64,000 nucleotides of DNA from the NCBI GenBank assembly GCA_031446125.1, contig CP132909.1, forward strand, positions 855,249-919,248, in the 5' to 3' direction. This DNA is from Arsenophonus sp031446125 (GTDB lineage: Bacteria > Pseudomonadota > Gammaproteobacteria > Enterobacterales > Enterobacteriaceae). The notes under the pieces were generated by a model. The model was not told the origin of the DNA, made no database searches, and saw only the letters and a list, made by a program, of their open reading frames with translations. Below are positions 1 to 8,664 of the stretch, in pieces; positions within the stretch are counted from its first letter, which is position 1, and each line of letters starts with the position of its first letter. The position numbers and the translations under genes were made by a program.

Positions 1-1
1 A

Positions 2-433
2 TTAGTTATGATGGCTAGTTTTTTAAGCAAACTGGGATTAATTCACTGGTTTTCACAAACAGTTGGCAGTATGATTAGTAATATGGGTCTAAATTGGATT
101 ATAGGAACTTTATTTTTAGTTTTGATATATGTTTATTCTCATTATTTTTTTGCTAGTACTACAGCTCATATTATGGCAATGTTAGCAGCATTTTTTACTG
201 CGGGCTTAACATTAGGTGCTCCTCCTATGTTGTTAGGTTTGATTTTAGCTTTTTGTTCATCATTAATGATGTCTTTAACACATTATTCTACAGGTAGTGC
301 ACCAATTATTTTTGGTTCAGGTTATGCTACTTTATCCGAATGGTGGAAAATAGGTTTCATATTAAGTTTATTTAATCTTTTTATATGGATGGTATTTGGT
401 AGTTTATGGTGGAAACAATTAGGTTATTGGTAA
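2..433 (+). CDS. DASS-family sodium:dicarboxylate (anion) symporter, C-terminal part
   Basis: This is the C-terminal end of an integral membrane anion transporter of the divalent anion:Na+ symporter family (YbhI/CitT/TtdT group), which moves di- or tricarboxylates across the inner membrane. The reading frame is open to the left edge of the window, so the 5' part of the gene lies outside. The visible part has three to four hydrophobic segments and the family pattern SHYFFASTTAH, then GAPPMLLGL, then a helix hairpin with STGSAPIIFGSGY, which resembles the substrate- and sodium-binding loop of the second repeat. It ends with the typical short tail WWKQLGYW. Substrate cannot be told from this part. 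It converges with the yfe operon. Family assignment is secure; the exact member is not. Confidence 0.85.
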   Translation, partial: LVMMASFLSKLGLIHWFSQTVGSMISNMGLNWIIGTLFLVLIYVYSHYFFASTTAHIMAMLAAFFTAGLTLGAPPMLLGLILAFCSSLMMSLTHYSTGSAPIIFGSGYATLSEWWKIGFILSLFNLFIWMVFGSLWWKQLGYW

Positions 434-596
434 CTAATTATTAAAAAAATATATACTATTATGAATATGTTAAATTAAATATAATTATTTTAATTATAGA
501 ACATTGTTGTATGATAGATAAAAAAATAATTGTCAGTATTTTAGTATTTTTAGTTTAAAAATTTTTATCTTTATAATTTTTTTGATATTTTTTTAA

Positions 597-640
597 AAAA
601 AATCTTTCATTGGAATTTTATAAGTTTCATAAGATTTTTT
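597..640. terminator. possible bidirectional terminator
   Basis: A perfect 10-base inverted repeat (AAAAAATCTT at 597-606, AAGATTTTTT at 631-640) with a 24-base loop lies between the converging transporter tail and yfeD. One arm ends in a T run on each strand. The stem is AT-rich and weak, so this is only a candidate. Confidence 0.3.
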
Positions 641-696
641 ATAAATATAGTTATAATCAGAAATACTTTTTGATCATAGGTTTACTGTATTTTTTA

Positions 697-1557
697 TTAA
701 AGATTTTTTGTGTAATCTATAATAGAATGATTATAAATTTTTTTAATATAATTATATATTAACGAAATTATAAAATATATAGCTTGAGTAATAACTATGC
801 AAGGACCTGTAGCTCCATCAATGTAAAAACTAATAATGATACCTAAAAAAGAAGAGGTAATAGAAACAATAATAGCTATAATTATCATTTTATTGAAGTT
901 TTTGCATAGAGTAAAAGCAATAATACCAGGAGAAATCAGCATAGCAATAACAACAATAATACCAACTGCTTGTAAAGATGCTACAATCATTAAAGATAAT
1001 AAAGAAAGAAAGCAATAATGCAAGACTTCAACAGATAAACCAACAATTTTTGCTTGAGTAGGATCAAAACAATAAATTAAAAAATCTTTGCGTTTTAATA
1101 AAATAATAACAGCACTCAATCCTGATATCCAAAGTATTTGTTGGAATTCAATCTCATTAATTCCTAATATATTACCAAAAAGAATATGGGTAAGATGTTG
1201 ATCAGTATCAATACGTGTAAACATTACTAATCCAAGCGCAAACATACCAGAAAATACTATACCCATTATGGTATCTTCTTTGATTCGGCTGTTATTTTTT
1301 AGATAACCAGTTGCATAAGAACAAAAAAATCCTGATAAAAAAGCTCCAAAAGCCAAAGGTATACCAATTAAAAAAGCGAGAACTATCCCAGGTAATACAG
1401 CATGAGAAATAGCATCTCCCATTAGAGACCAGCCCTTTAAAATTAAAAAGCAAGATAGTATAGCACATACTGATCCAGTAATTAATGCGCTAATAATAGC
1501 TTTTTGCATAAAAGAAAAACTAAAAGGTATTACCAATAATTCTATGAATTCATTCAT
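697..1557 (-). CDS. yfeD: manganese/iron ABC transporter permease
   Basis: Second membrane permease of the YfeABCD (SitABCD-like) manganese/ferrous iron ABC importer. The 286-residue protein is an ABC-3 family (ZnuB/YfeC-like) permease with about eight hydrophobic helices. It carries family patterns such as LMGDAISHAVLPGI (near residues 45-60) and LQAVGIIVVIAMLISPG (about 195-212). It is the last gene of the operon; its start overlaps the end of yfeC by 8 bases, which suggests translational coupling. It is paralogous to yfeC, and the two probably form the channel together. The assignment to YfeD rather than YfeC rests on operon position. Confidence 0.93.
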   Translation of the reverse strand: MNEFIELLVIPFSFSFMQKAIISALITGSVCAILSCFLILKGWSLMGDAISHAVLPGIVLAFLIGIPLAFGAFLSGFFCSYATGYLKNNSRIKEDTIMGIVFSGMFALGLVMFTRIDTDQHLTHILFGNILGINEIEFQQILWISGLSAVIILLKRKDFLIYCFDPTQAKIVGLSVEVLHYCFLSLLSLMIVASLQAVGIIVVIAMLISPGIIAFTLCKNFNKMIIIAIIVSITSSFLGIIISFYIDGATGPCIVITQAIYFIISLIYNYIKKIYNHSIIDYTKNL

Positions 1558-2440
1558 TGGAATTTATTTCTTTTAAAGAAGTTATAACATTTATAATTTT
1601 TGCATTTCTTTTTATATATCTAATCAATAAACCATATTTTGGTGCGAAAAAGAAAGCAAAAATAAATATTATAGTTTGTATTATGACAATAATTCCACCT
1701 GTAGCTCCGTTTATAAAATAACTGGTATAAGCACCAACAGTACTGGATATAAATCCAATAATTATTGCAATAAGCAGTAATCGATTAAATTGATCTGTAA
1801 GTAAGTAAGCTGTTGCGCCAGGTGTAATTACCATTGCAATAACAAGTATAGATCCCACTGCTTGTAAAGCAGTAACCGTGCATGCAGTTAATAATATAAA
1901 AAAAATAATTTTTAATTTTAATGGATTTAATCCAATAGAAAGAGCATGGTTTTCATCAAAAAATACTACTAATAAATTTTTCCATATAAAAATTAATACA
2001 ATAAATGAGATTATTGCAATAATCCAGATTTGTATGATATCTTCATTAGCAATACCCAAAATATTACCAAAAATAATAGTTTGTACATTTACTGATGTAG
2101 GATTTAATGAAAGAATTAATAATCCTAAAGCAAAAAATGTAGAAAAAATAAAACCGATGATCGCATCTTCTTTAAGATTAGAGATATGACGTATTAATGT
2201 TATTGCCAGTGCAGCCAGAATACCGCTAAAAAATGCACCTAAAGAATAGGGAAGAGAAAGAGCATAAGCTCCAGCGATACCAGGGACAACTGAATGAGAA
2301 AGAGCATCTCCCATTAAAGACCATCCTTTTAACATGAGATAAGCAGAAAGAAAAGCACAAACTATTCCGACTATACCACTGATTAAAATTGCTTTGACCA
2401 TGTAGTTATATTCAAAAGGTTCTAGTAACAAATTTAACAT
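1550..2440 (-). CDS. yfeC: manganese/iron ABC transporter permease
   Basis: First membrane permease of the Yfe/Sit metal importer, 296 residues, ABC-3 family, with about eight membrane helices. It has the same landmarks as yfeD: LMGDALSHSVVPGIAGAY near the N-terminus and LQAVGSILVIAMVITPG in the second half. It overlaps the end of yfeB by 7 bases and the start of yfeD by 8 bases, so the three genes are read as one tightly packed message. An AGGA ribosome site sits about 11 bases before the ATG, inside the yfeB end. Confidence 0.93.
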   Translation of the reverse strand: MLNLLLEPFEYNYMVKAILISGIVGIVCAFLSAYLMLKGWSLMGDALSHSVVPGIAGAYALSLPYSLGAFFSGILAALAITLIRHISNLKEDAIIGFIFSTFFALGLLILSLNPTSVNVQTIIFGNILGIANEDIIQIWIIAIISFIVLIFIWKNLLVVFFDENHALSIGLNPLKLKIIFFILLTACTVTALQAVGSILVIAMVITPGATAYLLTDQFNRLLLIAIIIGFISSTVGAYTSYFINGATGGIIVIIQTIIFIFAFFFAPKYGLLIRYIKRNAKIINVITSLKEINSNE

Positions 2441-3318
2441 GCTTTATGTTTTCCTGGTTTTTTTTTAATGACAGATATTTCTTCGTGATGTCCATAAAAA
2501 ACTGCTGCTTTTTCATTATCAGTAATTACAGTTAATGAACGAGGATCGTCATCATCATGCAATTCTGTACCAGAAAGGTGAATATGGCGTAAAACACCGC
2601 CAAAAGCGAGTTGAAGATTTTTTTTTGTAAAAGTAGTTTCAATCGGACCACTAGCTAATATTGTACGATTTACCAAAATAACTTGATCACAAAATTCAGG
2701 AACGCTTCCTAAATTATGAGTAGAGACTAAAATTAAATAACCATTGTTGCGTAACACACGTAAAAGATCAATAATTGAATTTTCTGTGTTGATATCTACC
2801 CCAGTAAATGGTTCATCCAGTAATAATACTTTTCCTTGTTGAGCAAGGGCTCGTGCAAGAAAGACTCTTTTTTTTTGTCCTCCAGAAAGTTGACCTATTT
2901 GTCTTTTTTCTAAACCTGTTAAACCAATCCGATTTAATGCATCAGAAACAATTTTTTTATCTTTTTTTGTTGGGATTTTTAAAATCCCCATTTTTCCGTA
3001 TCTCCCCATCATTACTACATCGGATACTAAAACAGGAAAATTCCAATCAATTTCCTCAGTTTGTGGTACATAAGCAATAATATTTTTCTGAAGAGCTTTT
3101 TTTATTTTTTTGTTGTTTAATTTTACAAATCCTTTTGTTGGTTTTATTAAACCCATTATTGTTTTGAATAGCGTTGATTTTCCGCTACCATTTATTCCTA
3201 CTAATGCATAAATTGAACCACCAGTGATATTAAGGTTAGCATCATAAATAGCAATATATGAGTTATTGTATTTTACAGTAATGTTATCGATAATTAAATG
3301 AGGTTTATCATAATGCAT
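2434..3318 (-). CDS. yfeB: manganese/iron ABC transporter ATP-binding protein
   Basis: ATPase subunit that powers the Yfe metal importer at the cytoplasmic face. Landmarks in order: Walker A GINGSGKST (residues 41-49), Q-loop Gln86, ABC signature LSGGQ (144-148), Walker B VLLLDEP (164-170), switch His201 (VSTHNLG). After the nucleotide-binding domain there is a C-terminal extension of about 60 residues rich in His and Asp (HLSGTELHDDDD, then GHHEE), as is typical of YfeB/SitB and possibly a metal-sensing or metal-binding tail. It starts 2 bases after the yfeA stop. All catalytic motifs look intact. Confidence 0.95.
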   Translation of the reverse strand: MHYDKPHLIIDNITVKYNNSYIAIYDANLNITGGSIYALVGINGSGKSTLFKTIMGLIKPTKGFVKLNNKKIKKALQKNIIAYVPQTEEIDWNFPVLVSDVVMMGRYGKMGILKIPTKKDKKIVSDALNRIGLTGLEKRQIGQLSGGQKKRVFLARALAQQGKVLLLDEPFTGVDINTENSIIDLLRVLRNNGYLILVSTHNLGSVPEFCDQVILVNRTILASGPIETTFTKKNLQLAFGGVLRHIHLSGTELHDDDDPRSLTVITDNEKAAVFYGHHEEISVIKKKPGKHKAC

Positions 3319-3320
3319 AA

Positions 3321-4229
3321 TTATTTGCCAAAACCTTTTGCAATAGTATCAACGGTTGTTTTTAATAGTTCTATATATGTTGGTACTGGACCGTCACTTT
3401 TAGATAAAGAATCCACATACAGTATACCTCCGTATTGAGCGTTTGTTTCCTTACTAATTTGTTTTGCTGGTTTATCAGATACAGTACTTTCGCTAAAAAC
3501 TACAGGAATATTGTATTTTTTTACAATATTAATAACTTTACGAACTTGTTGTGGAGAAGTTTGTTCTTCAGCATTAATTGGCCATAGATAAGCTTCTTTA
3601 AAATTATAATCATGAGCCAGATAACTAAAAGCACCTTCACTGGTAACTAACCAACGTTTTTCCTTTGGGATTTTTATAAGTCTTTTGCGTAATGGTGCAT
3701 CAATTTCTCTGATTTTATTAGCATATATTTTTGCATTGTTATTATATATTTCTGTGTTCTGAGGATTGTATTTGATAAAGGCTTGACGAATATTTTCTAT
3801 ATATATTAATGCATTTTTTGGAGACATCCAAGCATGAGGGTTAGGATTGCCTTGGTGTCCTCCTTCCCTGATTGGCATTAATTGTATCCCTTTAGTAATG
3901 GTAACAGCAGGAATACCATTTAAATTTTCAAAAAAACGATAAAACCATTTTTCAAGTCCTAATCCATTCCATAAAATTAAATCAGCATTGTGTGCTTTTA
4001 AAATATCCTTTGGAGTCGGTTGATATTCATGAATTTCTGCTCCGGGTTTTGTAATAGATTGAATATTTGCTGCATTACCTGCTATATTTTTTGCAATGTC
4101 TTGAATAATAGTAAAAGTAGTGACTACAGTAAATTTTTTTGCATTTACCATTGTATGTATAAAAAATATTGTAGTAAACATTAATAAATTTATATTTTTT
4201 TTAGATAAAATGTTAGATTTTTTTTTCAT
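3321..4229 (-). CDS. yfeA: manganese/iron ABC transporter periplasmic substrate-binding protein
   Basis: Periplasmic metal-binding lipoprotein-like receptor (cluster A-I, ZnuA/PsaA/YfeA family) that hands Mn2+ or Fe2+ to YfeCD. The N-terminus has lysines followed by a hydrophobic stretch ending near residue 30 (signal peptide, no obvious lipobox). The four expected metal ligands are visible: His67 (GAEIHEYQ), His132 (NPHAW), Glu198 (TSEGAF) and Asp273 (YVDSLS). The His/His/Glu/Asp set fits manganese or iron better than zinc. It is the first gene of yfeABCD. In enterics this operon is repressed by Fur/MntR; I could not find a convincing box in the AT-rich upstream spacer. Confidence 0.94.
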   Translation of the reverse strand: MKKKSNILSKKNINLLMFTTIFFIHTMVNAKKFTVVTTFTIIQDIAKNIAGNAANIQSITKPGAEIHEYQPTPKDILKAHNADLILWNGLGLEKWFYRFFENLNGIPAVTITKGIQLMPIREGGHQGNPNPHAWMSPKNALIYIENIRQAFIKYNPQNTEIYNNNAKIYANKIREIDAPLRKRLIKIPKEKRWLVTSEGAFSYLAHDYNFKEAYLWPINAEEQTSPQQVRKVINIVKKYNIPVVFSESTVSDKPAKQISKETNAQYGGILYVDSLSKSDGPVPTYIELLKTTVDTIAKGFGK

Positions 4230-5508
4230 AAATATTTTTAAATTTAAAAACTAAATTTTAGTTATAAGAATCATATAAAAAATTACATAATTTGTATATT
4301 AATAAAGTATACATTATTTTTTGAAATAAATTATATTTAATTTTTATGGTATGATATTTTATTTTGTTTATGGAATATCAAAATTATTTTGAGTATACTA
4401 TATTAGTAAATTTTGACTATATATTATTAAAATAAACAGTTTTTTGAATTATTTTAAAAATTTGTAAATAAAAAATTTTTGTTTTTATAGAATGTATTAT
4501 ATGTTTTTTATATTTTTTATTTTTTTAATTAAATAAATTTTATAGATTTATGAATTTTAAATAAATATATAATTTTTTAAAATATTTTAGTGAAATATTA
4601 ATTAATTTTTTGTTTTAAAATACATAATAATTTATAATGATAAAAAAATTTTTGTAATATTATGTAATTAATTATTGAAGTTTATACTAATATTTTTGTT
4701 CTAAAATTGCAATTAATTTTTTTTCATATACATTTAGGAAATAAAATAAAAAAAATATTTAAAATTTAATTTTGTTTTTAATAATTTGTAAATTTATAAT
4801 AAATGAAAATATGAATTTTATTTATATTAAATAAATTTTAAAATAAATTTTATAAAATATTTCATTCATTTAAAAAGTACGCTTTGTATTTTAAATAAAT
4901 TTTATTAATTTTTATTATGAAAAATAAATTAATTAATTCAAAAATATGTTTTAAAAAAATTATTGTAGTCATTGTTATTACGATCATATTTAGAAAATAA
5001 AATGAGAGATTTTCTTTTTTAAATTTTTTTAATATTTTTTTATTTAATTAAACATATAAGATATAATACATAGTAAGATATAATAGTAAAATATAAGATA
5101 TAATACATAGTAAGATATAATAGTAAAGTTATTTTTAATGCATTTTATAAATGTTTAATTTTTGATATATATTTATAGAATAATATAGCAAGTAAAATGT
5201 AAACTAAATTTTTATTTGTTAAAGTATTTTACTGAATACAAAAAATATTTTTTTAGTTTATTTTAAAATTAAAATGAATAAAAATATAAAAATTTTATTA
5301 ATTATGCATATAAAAAATGAGATGAAATCATATTTATTGTTATTGAGAGTTTACCAATGCATATATAAAATATATTTTTTTATAATTAAAACTATATAAT
5401 ATATCATGAATAATAATCTACATAAAATAAAAGAAAATTTTGTGTTTTTTTAAAAAAATTAGACTATGAATCTTTTTATAAATCATTATTGTAAATAAAG
5501 GATTTTCA
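4230..5508. other. AT-rich spacer between divergent yfeA and thrS
   Basis: About 1.3 kb with very low G+C and no plausible gene on either strand. It must hold the promoters of both yfeA (leftward) and thrS (rightward), but with this composition TATAAT-like strings occur by chance and I do not assign any. It contains the 37-base tandem duplication listed separately. The thrS ribosome site AAAGGA lies just before its right end. Confidence 0.7.
5054..5127. repeat. perfect tandem duplication, 37 bp x 2
   Basis: Bases 5054-5090 and 5091-5127 are identical by direct comparison (unit starts ATATAAGATATAATACATAG). The unit itself contains two related pieces (TAAGATATAATA). It is non-coding. A recent slippage or unequal-exchange duplication is the simplest explanation, as two perfect copies would soon diverge in such a spacer. 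Confidence 0.95.
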
Positions 5509-7440
5509 ATGCCAATTATTACTCTTTTTAATGGTAATCAACGTGAATACAAAGATTCTCTTTCTGTTATGGATATTGCTAATGATATTAGTGTAATCCT
5601 TTCAAAGGAATGTATTGGCGGTTGTGTTAATGGTAAACTTGTTGATACTAGTTATACTATTGATAAAAATTCTAAAGTATTGATTATTACCAGTAAAGAT
5701 AAAGAAGGATTAAAGATTATTCGTCAGTCATGTATTTTTTTGCTAGGACAGGCTATAAAACAACTGTGGCCTAGTATTAAGATGGGTAGTTTTAATACTA
5801 TAAAAAATGGTTTTTATTATGATGTTGATCTTAAGCATGTTTTAATAGAAGAGGATTTGGAAAAAATTGAGAAAAGGATGCATGAATTAGCAAAAAAAAA
5901 ATATAATATAATTAAAAAAAAAGTTAGTTGGGAAGAAGCAAAAAATATTTTTTTAGCTAGAAATGAAAATTACAAAATTGAATTTTTAGAAGCAAATTAT
6001 GATAAAAAAAGTTATTTAGAAGTTTCTTATTATCAAGAATATGTCGATATTTCTTATGCTCCTGATATACCTAACATACGTTTTTGTAATTATTTCAAGT
6101 TACAAAAAGTAGCTGGGGCCTATTGGTGTGGTAATAAGAATAATAAAATGTTGCAAAGAATTTATGGGACAGTTTGGTCTAATCAAAAAGAATTAGATCT
6201 TTATTTATTGTCTTTAAAAGAAGCAAAAAAAAGAGATCATCGTACAATTGCTAAAGCACTTGATTTATATCATATGCAAGATGAAGCGCCAGGTATGACA
6301 TTTTGGCATAATAATGGGTGGATTATATTTCTTGAATTAAAAAAAATGATTCGTAGTAAATTGTATGAATATCAGTATGAAGAAGTTAAAACTCCTTTAA
6401 TGATGGATCGTATACTTTGGGAAAAAACAGGTCATTGGGAAAATTATAAAGAAAATATGTTTGTTACTTCTTCTGAAAATCGTGAATATTGTATAAAACC
6501 CATGAATTGTCCAGAACATGTACAAATTTTTAATCAAGGATTAAAATCTTATCGTGATTTACCATTGCGTATGGCAGAATTTGGAAGTTGTCATCGTAAT
6601 GAGCCATCAGGTTCCTTACATGGTCTCATGCGAGTTCGTGGTTTTACTCAAGATGATGCGCATATTTTTTGTACTGAACAACAAATTGTAGGTGAAGTAA
6701 AAAATTGTATTAAAATGATTTATGATATTTATTCAATATTTGGATTTAAAAAAATTACAGTTAAATTATCCACTCGACCAAAAAAACGTATAGGAAATGA
6801 TATACAATGGGATCGTGCAGAATTAGATCTTGCCAAAGCATTAGAAAATATTCCATTTACTTATCAAAAAGGAGAAGGCGCATTTTATGGTCCTAAAGTT
6901 GAATTTACTCTTTATGATTGTTTAGATAGAGCATGGCAATGTGGTACGGTACAACTTGATTTTTCCTTACCTCATTTTTTAAAGGCTTTTTATATTGATG
7001 AACATAATGAACGTAAAATTCCTGTAATGATTCATCGTGCTATTTTAGGTTCACTTGAACGTTTTATTGGAATTTTAACTGAGCAATATGGTGGTTTTTA
7101 CCCAACATGGTTAGCACCATTACAAATTATTATAATTAATATTACAAATAAACAGATTGATTTTGTAAAAAAAATACTAAAAATGTTGTGTAATGTTGGT
7201 ATTCGTGTAAAAGCAGATCTGAGAAATGAAAAAATAGCTTTTAAAATTCGTGAGCATACTTTGCGTCGTGTACCTTATATGTTAATCTGTGGTGACAAAG
7301 AAGTAAAACTAAAACAAGTATCTGTTAGAACTTGTAGTGGAAAAAATTTAGGAACATTTAATATCACAGAATTTAAAAAACGAGTTCTTCATGAAATTAA
7401 AACTCGTAGTATGCATCAATTGGAGGAAATAAAATATTAA
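5509..7440 (+). CDS. thrS: threonyl-tRNA synthetase (editing site degenerate)
   Basis: Class II synthetase that charges tRNA-Thr; 643 residues against 642 in E. coli. Order: TGS domain (1-61), N2 editing domain (62 to about 225), catalytic core (about 243-530), anticodon-binding domain (about 535-643). The zinc ligands that select threonine are present: Cys334 (MNCPEH), His385 (DDAHIF) and His509 (MIHRAI). Motif 2 RMAEFGSCHRNEPSG is intact. In contrast the four editing residues known from E. coli are all changed: His73 to Gln, His77 to Phe, Cys182 to Ser and His186 to Asp, so clearing of Ser-tRNA-Thr is probably lost. The ATG follows AAAGGA at a good distance. A run of ten A at 5892-5901 lies in frame. 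The stop overlaps the infC start. Identity is certain; loss of editing is inference. Confidence 0.98.
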   Translation: MPIITLFNGNQREYKDSLSVMDIANDISVILSKECIGGCVNGKLVDTSYTIDKNSKVLIITSKDKEGLKIIRQSCIFLLGQAIKQLWPSIKMGSFNTIKNGFYYDVDLKHVLIEEDLEKIEKRMHELAKKKYNIIKKKVSWEEAKNIFLARNENYKIEFLEANYDKKSYLEVSYYQEYVDISYAPDIPNIRFCNYFKLQKVAGAYWCGNKNNKMLQRIYGTVWSNQKELDLYLLSLKEAKKRDHRTIAKALDLYHMQDEAPGMTFWHNNGWIIFLELKKMIRSKLYEYQYEEVKTPLMMDRILWEKTGHWENYKENMFVTSSENREYCIKPMNCPEHVQIFNQGLKSYRDLPLRMAEFGSCHRNEPSGSLHGLMRVRGFTQDDAHIFCTEQQIVGEVKNCIKMIYDIYSIFGFKKITVKLSTRPKKRIGNDIQWDRAELDLAKALENIPFTYQKGEGAFYGPKVEFTLYDCLDRAWQCGTVQLDFSLPHFLKAFYIDEHNERKIPVMIHRAILGSLERFIGILTEQYGGFYPTWLAPLQIIIINITNKQIDFVKKILKMLCNVGIRVKADLRNEKIAFKIREHTLRRVPYMLICGDKEVKLKQVSVRTCSGKNLGTFNITEFKKRVLHEIKTRSMHQLEEIKY

Positions 7441-7972
7441 AGTTGGAAGAAGAATGCAGACGATTCGTCAAAATCGTATCAATACGGAGATTAAAGCTCC
7501 TTTAGTTCGTTTAACTGATGTTAATAATGAACAGCTTGGTCTTTTTAGTTTAAAAGAAGCGCTTTTGAAAGCTGATCAAGCCGGTTTTGATTTAGTAGAA
7601 ATTAGTCCTAATGCCGATCCACCAGTTTGTCGTATTATGGATTATGGTAAATTTCTTTATGAAAAAAGTAAATTACTGAAAGAGCAGAAAAAAAAACAAA
7701 AAGTAATTCAATTAAAAGAAATAAAATTTCGTCCTGGGACAGATGAAGCTGATTACCAAGTGAAATTACGTAATCTTGTGCGATTTTTGGAAAGTGGTGA
7801 TAAAGTAAAAATTACCGTACGTTTTCGTGGGCGTGAAATTGTTCATCAACAGATTGGTATTAATATGTTAAATCGCATAAAAAATGATTTAAATGCACTT
7901 TCTGTGGTTGAGTTTTTTTCAACAAAAATAGAAGCTCGTCAAATGATTATGGTTTTAGTTCCTAAAAAATAA
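7436..7972 (+). CDS. infC: translation initiation factor IF-3 with AUU start
   Basis: IF-3 binds the 30S subunit, checks the start codon and keeps subunits apart. I place the start at the ATT of 7436, inside the thrS stop (sequence ATTAA), because the first codons then read (M)KVGRRMQTIRQNRIN, matching E. coli MKGGKRVQTARPNRIN residue by residue, and a strong GGAGG (7422-7426) lies 9 bases upstream. The internal ATG at 7454 has no such site. Product 178 residues: N domain with EISPNADPPVCRIMDYGKF, basic linker rich in Lys, and C domain with KEIKFRPGTDEADYQVK. In E. coli the AUU start lets IF-3 repress its own translation; that control is probably kept. Confidence 0.96.
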   Translation: MKVGRRMQTIRQNRINTEIKAPLVRLTDVNNEQLGLFSLKEALLKADQAGFDLVEISPNADPPVCRIMDYGKFLYEKSKLLKEQKKKQKVIQLKEIKFRPGTDEADYQVKLRNLVRFLESGDKVKITVRFRGREIVHQQIGINMLNRIKNDLNALSVVEFFSTKIEARQMIMVLVPKK

Positions 7973-8038
7973 TGTTTTTTAGATAAATATCAATAAATCA
8001 AGATGTATTATAATTAATTACGCGTAATGGATGTTAAA

Positions 8039-8239
8039 ATGCCAAAAATGAAAACAGTGCGTAGCGTAGCAAAACGTTTTAAAAAAACTGCAAAAGGTAA
8101 TAATTTTAAACATAAGAAGGCTAATCTTCGTCATATTTTGACTAAAAAATCAGCTAAGCGTAAACGTCATTTACGAGTGAAAACTATGGTATCAAAAGGT
8201 GATTTAAATTTGATAATGACTTCTTTACCATACGTATAA
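8039..8239 (+). CDS. rpmI: 50S ribosomal protein L35
   Basis: Small basic ribosomal protein, 66 residues (65 in E. coli), beginning MPKMKTVRSVAKRF and ending MVSKGDLNLIMTSLPYV. I chose the ATG at 8039 because it aligns with the L35 N-terminus; an in-frame ATG four codons upstream (8027) would add MDVK, which the family lacks. It follows infC by 66 bases and precedes rplT by 62 bases. In E. coli L20 represses rpmI through an RNA structure spanning the infC-rpmI junction; I cannot confirm that structure here. Confidence 0.97.
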   Translation: MPKMKTVRSVAKRFKKTAKGNNFKHKKANLRHILTKKSAKRKRHLRVKTMVSKGDLNLIMTSLPYV

Positions 8240-8301
8240 ATTTTGATTGTTAGCTTTAAATTTATTAAATTTCATTTCTAAAGTATATTAGGAAAATTAA
8301 A

Positions 8302-8664
8302 ATGGCTCATATAAAAAGAGGTGTAGTAGTTAGAGCTCGTCATAAAAAAATATTAAAGCAAGCAAAAGGTTATTATGGTCTTCGATCACGTGTTTATAAA
8401 ATTGCTTTGCAGGCAGTCATCAAAGCAGGGCAATATGCTTACCGTGATCGTCGTCAACGTAAGCGACAATTTCGTAAATTATGGATTGTGCGTATTAATG
8501 CTGCTGCAAGACAACATGGTTTGTCTTATAGCTCTTTTATAAATGGTTTAAAAAAATCTTCTATTGAAATTGATCGTAAAATATTATCTGATATTGCTAT
8601 TTTTGATAAAATAGGATTTTTAGGATTAATTAAAAGGGCAAAAACTGCATTAGAAGAAACATAA
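8302..8664 (+). CDS. rplT: 50S ribosomal protein L20
   Basis: Early-assembly 23S rRNA-binding protein, 120 residues against 118 in E. coli. The N-terminal basic arm (MAHIKRGVVVRARHKKILK) and the core YRDRRQRKRQFRKLWI and INAAARQHGLSYSSFINGL are highly conserved. The start is preceded by AGGAAAAT. It is the third ribosomal gene of the thrS-infC-rpmI-rplT group; L20 is also the repressor of this group in E. coli. After it the operon is interrupted by a 1.1-kb spacer before pheS. Confidence 0.98.
   Translation: MAHIKRGVVVRARHKKILKQAKGYYGLRSRVYKIALQAVIKAGQYAYRDRRQRKRQFRKLWIVRINAAARQHGLSYSSFINGLKKSSIEIDRKILSDIAIFDKIGFLGLIKRAKTALEET

Noticed and set aside
4230..4500. Fur or MntR box upstream of yfeA
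   Set aside because: I looked for GATAATGATAATCATTATC-like and AACATAGCAAAGGC-like strings and saw no convincing match; only A/T-rich strings such as AGTATAC.
8027..8038. Upstream ATG for rpmI adding four residues
   Set aside because: The ATG at 8039 aligns exactly with the L35 N-terminus; the extra MDVK is not found in the family.
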